Part shown: in pieces, positions 24,336 to 35,700 of the stretch
Layout: each line of letters opens with the position of its first letter
How positions within the stretch are numbered: the stretch's first letter is position 1
NCBI GenBank assembly: GCA_023614405.1
Contig: CM042687.1
Location: 264,841,010-264,905,009, forward strand
Reading direction: 5' to 3'
DNA length: 64,000 nt
Source of the DNA: Avena insularis
Taxonomy: Eukaryota; Streptophyta; Magnoliopsida; Poales; Poaceae
The notes under the pieces: generated by a model
Databases searched by the model: none
What the model was told of the DNA's origin: nothing
The model's input: the letters and a program-made list of their open reading frames with translations, nothing else
Made by a program: the position numbers and the translations under genes

Positions 24336-24548
24336 TGAAAGAACATTTCATAATACCTAGTGTTTTGTGTGTTAGATAACAATATCAAGGATTATTTAAT
24401 GTGTGTTGAAGTGCTGCAGATCTTCACATTGAAAAAGAAAAAGGAAATTTGCTTTTGGGGGGGGGGGCGGATAATCCTCCCCTCCCCATACCCAGAAGGG
24501 CGCAACCCCCAGAGAGGGGGCGGAGAATTAGCCGGATTTTCTGGCAAG

Positions 24549-24838
24549 GGCGAATAGTCCGCCCCCTAGGGGGGCGGATAATCCGCCCCTCGAGAATTTT
24601 CGCCAAGTCTAGACATGCGTTGCTCTTTGTATGGGGGCAGATTTTCCCCCGGACTTTCCGGCTCGGGGGCGGAGTTTTCCCATAGGCCGGATAGACCGCC
24701 CCTTGAGGGGGCGGATAATCCGCCCCTCGAGGAATTTCTCCAAGTCTGGACCTGCGTCGCTCTCTATATGGGGGGCAGACTTTACCCCGGAGTTTCTGTC
24801 TTGGGGCGGAGTTTTTCCCAGGGCGGATAATCCGCCCC
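24549..24838. repeat. Palindrome cluster in F 5' LTR, upstream of the TATA box
   Basis: Five palindromes of the type GGGGCGGATAATCCGCCCC occur at 24549-24566 and 24571-24589 (pair), 24685-24702 and 24707-24726 (pair), and 24821-24838 (single). Within each pair one copy is near-perfect and the other slightly decayed, and starts lie 22 bp apart. The last copy ends about 34 bp before the TATA box at 24872. As RNA each unit could fold to an 8-bp stem with a UAA loop. Confidence 0.9.
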
Positions 24839-24871
24839 AAACTTCTTCAACGACCAGATCTGGGCAGGGGG

Positions 24872-24879
24872 TATTTAAG
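24872..24879 (+). promoter_or_regulatory. TATA box of the F 5' LTR
   Basis: TATTTAAG sits after a GC-rich U3 and is followed by pyrimidine-rich CCTTCCCCCTCCTGCC. The same box stands at 49097-49104 in the 3' LTR. Confidence 0.6.
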
Positions 24880-25583
24880 ATTGCCTTCCCCCTCCTGCCA
24901 GATCTCTTGGTTCATTCGAAAAAGTCAAGATCTGATCTGCAACCTTCATCCAAGAGAGCTCCACCTAGATCCACCCAAAGGCCCCCTCCCTTGGGGAATC
25001 GAAGGAGGAGGACTCGATCTTCAACAACTTCAATCAAGCACTTCATATTCTCTCCATTCGTTTGGAGAATCTCCGATCTAGTATTTCTTACAAATATCTA
25101 GATCCTTGCTTTTGATTATATTGATAATCCTTGTTCTTGTGACAGCTTGTTGTCATTACGGGAGCCTCCAATTCAGTTGTGGGTGTGTGCCCCGGTAGAG
25201 TTTTAAAGGCACTGGTTCTCGCCTCGAAGGGTACCAATAGTGGAGAAGGTGGATCAGGCCTTTCATGGCGAGATCCATCGGAGAATAGGGTGAGGCCTAT
25301 TGTGGCGTGGTGGTCTTAGAACCGCCCACCCCTCCAACACAGATGTACTTCCCTTAACAAGGAAGGAACTGCGGTAAAACAAATCCCTGTGTCTCTGCGT
25401 GCTCCACTACGGTTCCCTCGATCCTCTCCTTACGTGCTTAGTAGCTAGGGTTGCATATAGGGAAATTCTCATAGTTGCATATCTAGAGAATTTACTTTAT
25501 GCCAAGCCTAAAATTGAAAAAGAACAAAAAATTGAGTAGCACCTATTCACCCCCCTCTAGGTGCCCATACGATCCATTTCAAT

Positions 25584-25596
25584 TGGTATCAGAGCC
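25584..25596 (+). other. Element F primer-binding site (tRNA-iMet)
   Basis: TGGTATCAGAGCC begins two bases after the LTR end and pairs with initiator tRNA-Met. Confidence 0.95.
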
Positions 25597-25619
25597 CCGG
25601 ATCTTAATTCGGGCTAAGT

Positions 25620-27800
25620 ATGGGTTCCAAGGGAGATGGGAGTGATGCTCCAGAGGTAGTCACCATGAACGATCTCAAGACGTTGGAAACAACCTTGCTT
25701 AGTTCAATGGAGGCTAAGATGGAAGAGATGCGTCAATTGATAATGCATCTCTCCACATTCGCAGCATCACCTCCATCTAACTCTGAGGCTACCACTCTGC
25801 AATCCAAGGACACGGGTAAAGCCGATTCCAAAGATAACGAAGTGGTTGGTGATGGAACTAGCAAGGGCTCCTCCTCGAAAAAGGATAGTGGTAAGGAAGG
25901 ATACCATGAGGTTTCCCATGTATATTCTCCTGATCCACCTATCCCACACCCACATATACATAATAGGGGTGATCCACCCAAACTTTCAGCATCTACTTTC
26001 ATTCAATGGCAATTTTTGATGAAGTATCATGTGTTCAGTTCCTCCATTGAGTTGTGGAAAATCATCGAGAATGGTCTTCATGTTGGAGATCCCAACAACC
26101 TAACAAGAAGCGAGGTTGTTGATAGTCAACTCAACACTACAGCTCTACACATGATCCAGCTTGGAGTGGGTGACAAAGACATGCCACACATTCAGCATCT
26201 TAGTACATCTAAGGAAGGTTGGGATGCTCTCACCGAGCTCTTCATCGGAAATGAAAGTATGAGAAGAAATAGATATGATGCTTTGAGCAATGAAGCCGAA
26301 CGATTTTATATGTTGGATGGAGAAAACCACGAGGACATGTATAGGAGGCTCAAGTCAATAGCCACCACTTTCAGGAATCATGGTGCCTCTCATGTTGATG
26401 ATGCATGGATCAACCGCAAGTATGTCAGTGCTCTTATGCCATTGGAGCCCACAGATTTGAAAAGTCTCCAAGGAAGGCATAACTACCACCTTATGACATC
26501 CAATGAGGTAATGCAAGAAATGGCCGCTTTCAAAGTGGCTGCCAAGAATGCTAAAGATGCTCGTGCACAAGCTACGGGGATGCAAAAGGGGGTTAACATG
26601 GCCTTGAAGACTAGTGTGATTGATCATGATGAAGATGACATAGAAGGTATGGACTGTCCCGAGGATGTAAAAAGGGTCCATGGACAATACCTATCCTTTT
26701 ATGCTAGAAACTTTTGGAACGACCCAGGCAAGGCTAAAGCTGAACTAGAACGCAGGAGTGGAGCTAATAGAAGAAAGGAAAATGGTCCCAAGATGAGAAC
26801 ATGTTTCAACTGTGGAGACCGGATGCACTTTGTAGTTGAGTGTCCATATCAAAGTAGGGAAGATAATGGAGGAAGAATTATTTTCAAGGAAAATTCAAAG
26901 GCTCCACGCAAGAAACAGTTTGTAAAGAAGAATGCGCCCTTCAAGAAGCAACCAAAGATTGTTCTAGTGGCTCAAGAAGAATATTCTTCGGGAAGTGAAG
27001 ATGAGGACGAGGATGATAGCTCTCGAGAGGTGGCTGCTATAGTCACCACATCTACACCAACATCACTCTTCGACTCCCTGAACGAAAACGTCATCAAAAA
27101 GAATGCTACTTGTCTCATGGCAAGAGGTTCCGAGGTAACTACTTCTAACTCTTCTTTTCCTAAGGCTATGATTGACATGGATGATCCTACTAGTCTTAAG
27201 GTTAAAGAAGAGATTATTGCTTTGGACTATTTCTTCACTAACTTGAAAGGTGAGCACAAAATATGTTTTGAGGATCTTATGGACCAGCTGGCCCAAAATG
27301 AAGTTCTCCTCGAAGAAAAGGGCAGAATTAAAAGGGAGGATGCAATGTAAATTGCATCCTTAAAGAATGCTCTAGAAGAGGAAGAAGAGGCTCGGGCTTA
27401 TCTTGAAGAGAGGCTTGAGTCCATTGAAGATTCACATGAAGAAATGGTGGAAAAGCTTGTTAAGGAACGTGACAATGCAGTTGCAAAAGCAAAGAAGTTA
27501 AAGAATGAAAAGATTGACTTTGGGGCTACTCATCCTAGACTCTCCGAGGAATTGGAGAAACTTTACATCGCTCACAAGGCGTTGAAATGTGAATTCTCCA
27601 CTCTCAATGAGTCACATGATCTACTCCAAAATCGATTGACCAAGTATGATGTTCCTAGCACATCTAAATCAACATATGGTCACAAAGAAAATGCTTGTGT
27701 GGAAGAAGAGCTTGTCAATGACACTACTCCCAAAGACAAGGGAGTTCTTGATGAGGTGCTTGGCAAGCAAAGATCAAATCTGGGTAAAGAGGGACTTGGG
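25620..27800 (+). pseudogene. Element F gag, N-terminal part (split by solo LTR H)
   Basis: The first ATG after the primer site opens a 576-codon frame. A TAA at 27348 interrupts it, and the same frame continues open to 27800. Residues about 120-330 form a Copia-type gag (UBN2-like) capsid domain with LWKIIENGL and a GWDALTELF-type core. A CCHC zinc knuckle follows, CFNCGDRMHFVVECP (about 26802-26846). Then come a basic segment, an acidic GSEDEDEDDSS stretch and a long Glu/Lys-rich region that looks like a coiled coil. At 27800 the frame runs into solo LTR H. With H removed it carries on at 41543 without a change of frame. Confidence 0.92.
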
Positions 27801-27941
27801 TGTTGGGAATATGCCCTAGAGGCAATCATGTATGATGATATTTCCCATTGTATTCATAAAGATATTAAGTTGTCCTTGTATAAACATCTGATGTGTATCA
27901 TTGAATATGTGATTCGGTTGTGGAACTATACATTCATGTTG

Positions 27942-30891
27942 TGTAACATCCCTAAAATCATATTTTCAAAGTTTACACATCATTCATGCATTCATACTCA
28001 CTTTAGGACCATTTCCTCAAAATCAGAAACTTGTGATCTATCATTTTATGCAAAGCAAGGCATTAGCCTTATTGCTACATTATAAGAAGGAAGACCTTGT
28101 TTTGATCAGTAGAGTATTGATCCTAAGATTGATTGATATTTTCTAAATCTTGTTCAAAATTTCAAAACAAGAATCAAAAATTAAAACCATTTGTATGCCT
28201 ATTATAAATATTTACTTAAGGCATGGTTTTAATTCTATTTTTAATGGACCAAGGTGTTTGTGATCAAACAGCAACGTTTTATACACAAATATATGCTTGG
28301 ATCATTCTACAAAAATCCAGAGAAAGTTTGAATTCAAACTCATTTGAAAAGCATTTGAAAATGATTTCAGAAATCAAAACAGAAATAGAAAAGTAATAAA
28401 GAAAAGGAAAAGGGCCTGCGCCAGCCTTTCGGCCCAGTTATAGAACCAGCCTAACTACCAGCCCACGCGGGGTTTCCCTCTCACTCTGATTCTCACCCGC
28501 GCGAGCACCCCCCTCTCACTGACGCCCCGGACCCACATGCCCCGTCATCGTCCTCCCCAAACCCTGCCCACGACCGAGCCTCCGCCGTTTCCTCCCCCGC
28601 GTCACTACCGTTGATTGCGCGAGTTATTGCTGTTGATTCGCCGAGTAACTCCTCGCCCAGCTCCGGCTACTTAAACCCAACAGTCCCCACTCCATTTTCC
28701 CCCACTCAATTCCCTCTGAACGCCGCCAGGCTGCTCGCTTTTCTCTCCACAACGCCGCTGTCCCGACGAACTCCGGCGACCGATTGTGGTAAGCCTCGTG
28801 CGCGCCTCGCTCTCTGGTTCATGCAAGCTTATCCGCTATCACCTTGCACATCTCCTGACGTTCGCCGTTTGCTTTATTTCGCACCAGAGCGTCTCCTTCG
28901 ACGACGACCGAGAGCACCCGATGACAGGCTTCACTCCGATGAGGAATCCCCACCGTGTCCGTGCGCCCCGACCTTGTCCAGCTGCACGTTGAGTTTCGCC
29001 GTGTCTGCGCGACCTCGGTAAGCATCAACCCCCTTGCCCTGGCCCTCTGGTCTCGCCGGAACATCACCGGCAGACGCGCATCCGCCGCGGTAGCCATTTG
29101 CACCGCCCGCTGTTGGTCAGAGCAACATGGTCCGCTGGATCTGGATCCAGCGGATGCGATTAGATCAACACGCGAAGGGGTATGCGCAGATCTGGGCCGT
29201 GCTTAGTTAGTTAGATCCAATGGCCCTCGAGCGTAATCTAGTGCGAACCGGTACCAGCGAATCAGAAAGCGCCGTGTGGCTGGAGTTTAAATTTAAAATC
29301 TGGAAATAGATCTATTAGTTGTTCAAACTTGCAAAATTCATAACTTTTGATCCACACGTTAAAATTTTGCAAATTTTATATCATTGGAATCAGGAGAAAG
29401 AATTCTATCCAATTATGCACTTTGTTTAATAAATTGCATATGTAAAATGGGTTGTTTTTGCAGAGACATTTATAAGCTTATTTTGTATATAAAAATTGTA
29501 TGGAAAATGTTCTAAGGGCCAAATTAATTTTATTTAGTGTATAATTGTTTTGTTTATGATTTAGTACTGTTTCACTTGTATTGTTTGATTTAGAAAATCA
29601 TCACATGGCATTTGCATGCATTCATATATTTTTGCTTGTATATTTTGATATGTGAATTTGGTGCTATCATTTTATGTGTAGATTTTGGTGCTAGTGGTGA
29701 TTGTGATTGTGAGGATTGTTGCTACTCCCCCAACTACCAAGGAAAGTGGTGCTTCATATTTGTATCCCAATATTTTGACTATGCATTAGAAATATTTTGC
29801 ATAGGGCTAGCATGAATAATTTTGCTAAGTATCTATATGCCATGCTTGGGAAATCCTAGTAGTGGTAGAATTGTTAGAATTTCCTCTAAGTTAAGATACT
29901 TGCTATTTCCATGCTTAGCCTAGCTAGTAGTAACCAAGGGTGGATTATATATATATGCTATGAGAAATATTTCTAAGTCCTTGACATATGTTTTGCTTAA
30001 TAAAACAACTAAGTGAATGAAACACCTGGGTTGAATGGAAAGAATGGTTTGTGTTGAGTGGTTACACAAGGCCCATTTCTATGGTTTACCTTGTGTATCT
30101 CACTTGTGGAATGCCACCCAGGAAGAAAGGGATTTGAGATGCCAAATGTTAAGAAGCTTCTAGTGTAGCCACGTGGCATTATGGGCTCTGCCTGGATCAT
30201 ATAGGTTGCAATAACTTAGCCAAATGGACAGTTGGTGGTAGGGGAATGATAGGTTTGGGGCGCGTCCATTTTGGTCTAAGGGAAGGCTTCTGAAAGGTCC
30301 TGTCTTGGTGAAAATCAAGTCTTGTGGGTAAAGGGCGCAACCTTTGCAGATGGAAGAAACTAAGTACTTAGCCATGTCCCTGGTATTGGACAATTTGAGC
30401 ATCAAGACATGGAAGCTATCAAGAATCTCCTCATCCCAATTTTCTAAGTTAAAACATGTGGTTGAACAAGGGTGAAGGTTCACCAATTTCTATTGGTGGT
30501 TCCTTGGGAAAGTTTTTACCAAACAAAACTTAGTGTTTTTAACTGATAGGTAAAACCTATTTTGAGCAAAGCAAGCCTAAGCTACACTTAGCCAAATTCA
30601 TGTAGTAACTAGATGCTAAAAATTCTACTAAGGTATCACTTGCCAATACTATTCCAATGTATTGACCCACTGTGGCTGTAACTTGTGATGTTGTAGGTTA
30701 CTCTGATGATGATTAGGGGTTATGAGTCTACACTCAACATGCTTTCCTGTGGCACATGAAGATGAAGACTTTTATTTATATTGTTAAGTTAAACTTTTGT
30801 ACTAGCCTATGGCTGTGGATGCTAGCAATTGATCCAGGGACTAGCATTGCAATCACAGGGATCTTTACCTTTATAAAGGTGGGATCTTACA
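27942..30891 (+). repeat. Element G 5' LTR
   Basis: This 2950-bp repeat runs from TGTAACATCCCTAAAATCAT to GGTGGGATCTTACA. Compared with the 3' LTR it lacks about 80 bp (40148-40227 in the other copy), with CT at both edges. Differences are few in AT-rich parts (about 1-3% by eye) but near 10% in the GC-rich block 28420-28760. ORFs at 28611-29206 and 29612-30486 are LTR DNA; most have twins in the 3' LTR. Confidence 0.93.
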
Positions 30892-30893
30892 GA

Positions 30894-30905
30894 TGGTATC
30901 GGAGC
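30894..30905 (+). other. Element G primer-binding site (tRNA-iMet-like)
   Basis: TGGTATCGGAGC differs by one base from the standard iMet site TGGTATCAGAGC and starts three bases after the LTR end. Confidence 0.9.
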
Positions 30906-31045
30906 ACTGTGTTGCCTGTAGGATTATGACCCTAGGATTGGATTAGAAACCACTAAGGAAAAATTTCAACACTTTGAAAAATTTCTACACTTGTATTTTT
31001 CTTCTCGTAAACTTTTCTAATCTTCTTTCACGTCTCTATTTGTAG

Positions 31046-31543
31046 ATGAACTCCATCAAAGAAGCCATAAGGAAGGGACCACTCATGACCATGACCTTGG
31101 AGTGTGAGACTGAATTTCCCAAAGCCCTCAAAAATCTTATGGTTACCATGGGGATACATGGTGCAGCTGTGTACAAAGGTTTCCCTGTGATGGATGAATG
31201 AGAGGAGTATTGGTGCGTGCAGCTTCACTTGTACAATAACAAGGAAGACAACCACAAGGAGTCAGGATTCTGCATGGTCACCAACTCAGAAATGCACACC
31301 ACATTCTTTGACTTTGCAAGAAATGCAGCATGGAATGCTATCAAGGAACTTGGTGATAGACTCAAGTGCAGAATGCTCAACACTCAAAATGACCTTAGAG
31401 AAGAAAAGAAGCATACCCAAGAGTTAGAGACTACCAACCAACAACTAAGGGGAGACATCATAGACTTAATTTGGGAATCTTGTGAACAAGATAGACATAT
31501 GGCTACTAAGGATGCTTTGATAGCTATTTTATCTAGTGAGTGA
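31046..31543 (+). pseudogene. Element G accessory ORF-a, one stop
   Basis: The ATG at 31046 follows the 5' LTR closely. A single TGA at 31199 interrupts 165 codons that otherwise stay in one frame to 31543. I do not recognise the family. The middle reads EEYWCVQLHLYNN and then FDFARNAAWNAIKEL. Residues about 110-145 are rich in Glu, Lys, Gln and Leu with heptad spacing, suggesting a coiled coil. No zinc knuckle, protease or polymerase motif is present. Element C has no clear counterpart. It precedes ORF-b by 213 bp of AT-rich DNA. Whether this is a separate protein or the first exon of a joined product cannot be told from sequence. Confidence 0.7.
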
Positions 31544-31756
31544 GAGTTGTAACGTACTTCGTTAGTTGGACCACCACACATATCGTTTTTATTTCCAAAA
31601 AATTTGTCTAAGTTATGTTGAACCTTTGATGCTTGTAATGGATTTGTGTATGCCATGACTTGTGTGTTTTCTATAAAATATATGCTTATGATATTTTGTC
31701 TTGTGATTTTTCTCTATGAATGTTGAATTCTAACTTTTCTCTATCTTATAAAATAG

Positions 31757-32566
31757 ATGCCTAGTGTTATTATCAACACAGCCGAGGAGTTCAAGGGAAC
31801 TCGTTTTGGTACTCGTCTCATTGAGCTCACTAGCGTGCTCAACCTATCACTTCCTAGCATCATGATGCTTCCCCTCACCAAGTTTGAGAGGAAGGACCTT
31901 TGGGGCTTCAGAGTCACTCAGCCCGGACGCCATGCGGAGCCAACCACAGAGACCATCACTTTCAAGCTGATGCATGATGACAAGGAGAAAGGCCTAGATG
32001 TAGTCATGCAGTAGTTACTTGGGCGCCTGGTAGGGAGACACTCCAGAGAGCTTAGAGGTCTTTACTTTCACCCCTTCGGGAGACGCGATGAGGAGGGTGA
32101 GGCTATTGAGTTCGAGGATGCTGCTAGAGAGACGGTGGAGCTGATTCGTCTGTACCTTCAGGATCTAGAGGTTCTTATTAGGCACCTAGATACTGATAGG
32201 ACCAACGTCATGCTTAGCAATGACGAGCTCTAGGTTCAGCTTCGTGAGAAGGACAAGCTCTTCGCGGAGCAAGACGAGTTAGTCAAGGAAATGGAGGCCA
32301 ATTTTGAGAACCAGGACACGAAGTTCAAGAGCAAAGAGAAAAGAGTCCAAGACAGGAACAAGAGGATTCGGGAGATGAATGCAGAGCTAGAGGCCAAGGA
32401 CTTCGAGCTCGAGCATCAACAAGGAGTGATTGAGAGGCTTCACTCACAGAAGAGGGCTCGTAGGGCTAAGATAGAGGCTTTGACTACTAGTGTTGATGAG
32501 TACAAGACCGCCATGGAGAATGCAGGTCTTACACTTGTTGACGAGGAGGTTGATGCGGAGGAGTAG
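31757..32566 (+). pseudogene. Element G accessory ORF-b (GRRDEEG motif, coiled coil), two stops
   Basis: There are 269 codons in one frame with TAG stops at 32012 and 32231. The N-terminal ~115 residues end in HPFGRRDEEG, with GRRDEEG at residues 108-114. Element C's accessory ORF has GRRDEDG at residues 109-115. The second half is dense in Glu, Lys and Arg with Leu/Ile at heptad spacing, a likely long coiled coil, and it closes with an acidic VDEEVDAEE. No enzyme motif is seen. Position upstream of gag, length and shared motif argue that this accessory gene was present in the common ancestor of C and G. Its role is unknown; structural or RNA/chromatin-targeting roles are only guesses. Confidence 0.75.
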
Positions 32567-32796
32567 GGTAGACTACTCGATTTACTTTCATCTACCATGC
32601 TTTTGATTATTTGAGTCGCAATGACCATCCAACATGTGGATGGCTTGCTATGGTGTGTTTGGATTTTCAAACTTGTTGTTTTTGTCGTTCAAACTCTATG
32701 TAATTTTGATGCTTGATTATTGTGGTTGACTATGTGATGTATTGTGCATGTTAAGCATATATGGGTATCTCATTCTTATCCTTATAAAAACTACAG

Positions 32797-35700
32797 ATGC
32801 CTCCTCGACGTGCCAACCCCAACCCAAACAACAACAATGTCACTCCCGAGATGCAGCAGTTGATGAATACACAAACTCAACTGATGCAGATGATGACCAC
32901 CTTTATTCAGAACCAGAATTAGAACAACAACAACAATAACAACAACAACAACAACAACTACAACAACAACCAGAATAATCTGCCAGGATTTGACATGCTC
33001 ACCAGATTCAGGCCTGCAAAGTTCTCAGGAACCACTGATCCAATGGTGGCCAATGATTGGCTATGTTTGGTGAACAAGGATTTGGTAACTGTAGGCTGCA
33101 CCGACGAGGAGAAGGTCAGGTTTGCCGCACATCTGTTGGAAGGACCAGCGGCTACTTGGTGGGATAACTTCCAGATCACCACACCCATTGAGGATGTAAC
33201 TTGGGCTATCTTTGAGGATGGTTTCTGCATAGCTCACATCTCATCCGGGGTGATGAATTTGAAGAAGAAAGAGTTCCATAACCTGAAACAGCGTCACCAC
33301 AGCGTGGCTGAATATATTGAGGAGTTCAACAATTTGGCGCGATATGCACCGGATGAAGTTGATACTGATGCCAAGAGGAAGGAGAAATTCCTCGAAGGAC
33401 TGAACGATGAACTGAATCTGCAATTATCTGTGGCCTATATCCCCACCTACTAATCACTTTGTGACAAGGCTACCATCTTGGAGAACAAGATGAAACAGGT
33501 TGAAAGCAGAAAGAGGAAGCACAACTTTGACAAGCACAGCTCGGGATCGTCTCACAAGCATTCCCATCATGATGATAGTGGGGGTTCTGGATACCACAAA
33601 CATGGAAAGTACAACAACTACCACGGCCACAACCGCCATCATGACAACAAGCATCACCATAGTCATGATAATGACAAGTATAAGAACCACAAGAGTGGAT
33701 ACAAGAGCCACCACAATGGAAGTGGAAATGGTAGTGGAAGTCAGCCTGTCAAGAAAGATCTCAGTCAGGTTGAATGCTTCAAGTGTAAGAAGATGGGGCA
33801 CTATGCTAATGAGTGTCCAGAAAATAAAGTTGAAGGTGCCAGTAAGCCCAACCCTTTCCAGAAGGGACAGGTGAACCACATAAATGTGGAAGAGATTTAT
33901 GAGGAACCTGATGCTGTGGCTGGTAAGTTCAAACTCAATTCTATTCCAGCACTTGTTCTTTTTGATACTGGTGCATCACATTCATTCATATCAAAAGCAT
34001 TTGTTGATAGAAATGAGTTTCCAACGGAAAATATTGGGTGTCCAATAAAAGTAAGTTCTCCCGGTGGAGATATGCTAGTAAGTCTTGGATGTCGTGATCT
34101 AGTGATAGAATTTGGAAAGCATAAGTTTCCAGTGAGTCTGATAATTCTAGATTCCCAAGGACTGGATGTAATTTCGGGAATGGACTGGATGACCAAGTAT
34201 GAAGGAGTAATAGATTGTGCCAATCATACTGTCGCACTCACAACCCCGTAAAAGAAACGGATAAGATTCAATTCGAACTTTGAATCAAAAGGGAGTAAGC
34301 TAAATTCTCTTAAGGGGGTTAGCATAGACAGTGTGCCAATTGTGAGTGAATATCCGAATGTGTTTCCGGAGGAATTACCAGGAATGCCACCAGATAGAGA
34401 TGTGGAATTTTTGATTGACTTGTTGCCAGGATCCAGACCAATAGCAAAGAGACCTTACAAGATGTCAGTTGATGAGTTGAAAGAGCTCAAGAAACAACTT
34501 GGAGAATAGTTGCAGAAAGGATTTATTCAACCAAGTTCTTCATCTTGGGGAGCGCCAGTCTTATTTGTGGAAAAGAAAGATAGAAGTCAAAGGTTATGCA
34601 TCGATTATCATTCACTCAATGAGGTGACTATCAAGAACAAATATCCTTTGCCCAGAATCAATGACTTGTTTGATCAGTTAGAAGGAGCCTGTGTGTTCTC
34701 AAAGATTGATCTCCGGTCAAGCTATTTTCAGCTTAAGATAAGGGAACAAGACATACCTAAGACAGCTTTCACCACTAGGTATGGATTGTATGAGTACACT
34801 ATAATGCCATTTGGTTTGACCAATGCACCAGCTTACTTCATGAATATGATGAACAAGGTGTTCATGGAGTTCCTTGACAAGTTTGTTGTCATTTTCATCG
34901 ATGACATTTTGATCTACTCCAAGAGCAAAGAAGAGCATGAAGGACATTTGCGTTAGATACTTGAGAAGCTTAGGGAACATAAGTTGTATGCCAAATTCAG
35001 CAAGTGTGAATTCTGGTTGAATGAAGTTGGATTTCTTGGACACATTGTGTCAGGAGATGGTGTAGCAGTTGATCCCGCAAAAGTGTCAGCTGTAACTGAG
35101 TGGGAATTTCCTAAGTCGGTAAAAGAGGTTCGTAGTTTTCTTGACTTGGCAGTATACTATAGAAGATTCATTGAAAATTTCTCCAAAGTAGCTAAGCCAA
35201 TGACAGAGTTACTAAAGAAAGAAAAGAAATTTGCTTGGACTGAAGGATGTGAACTCAGTTCCCAAGAATTAAAGAAGAGACTAGTGACAGCACCAGTTCT
35301 ATGTCTGCCAGATTTGGAGAAGGATTTCCAAGTGTATTGTGATGCATCCCATCAGGGATTAGGTGCAGTTCTGATGCAAGAAGGGAAAGTTGTGGATTAT
35401 GCCTCTAGACGACTCAAAACTCATGACGTGAATTATCCTACTCATGATTTGGAGTTAGCCTCTGTTGTCCATGCACTCAAAACATGGAGACATTATCTTT
35501 TGGGAAAGCGATGTGAAGTGTTCACAGATCACAAAAGTTTGAAGTATATCTTCACTCAGAAAGAAATCAACATGAGACAAAGGAGATGGCTAGACCTCAT
35601 CAAGGACTATGACTTGAGTTTGCAATACCACCCTGGTAAAGCAAATGTTGTAGCGGATGCACTAAGCCATAAGGTATTTGTGAATGGCCTTACTAAGGGA

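Larger units (their letters stand above)
24336..25581 (+). repeat. Element F 5' LTR
   Basis: This 1246-bp repeat runs from TGAAAGAACATTTCATAA to CGATCCATTTCA. A likely TATA box TATTTAAG lies at 24872-24879. Upstream of it is a GC-rich U3 with the palindromes described separately. An 11-base G run (24457-24467) stands where the 3' LTR has two complete palindromes (48668-48711), so this copy has lost one unit. ORFs at 24424-25101 are translations of U3. Confidence 0.93.

Noticed and set aside
24549..24838. CRISPR-like array of palindromic repeats
   Set aside because: Plant retrotransposon context, irregular spacing between clusters, no spacers of constant length and no cas genes.
24424..25101. 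Several overlapping ORFs on both strands in the F 5' LTR
   Set aside because: They translate GC-rich palindromes and LTR sequence and recur in the 3' LTR (48635-49326) with no domain.
28611..30486. Series of ORFs with twins at 38118-39818
   Set aside because: All lie inside the two LTRs of G; duplication reflects the LTR pair and not a gene family.
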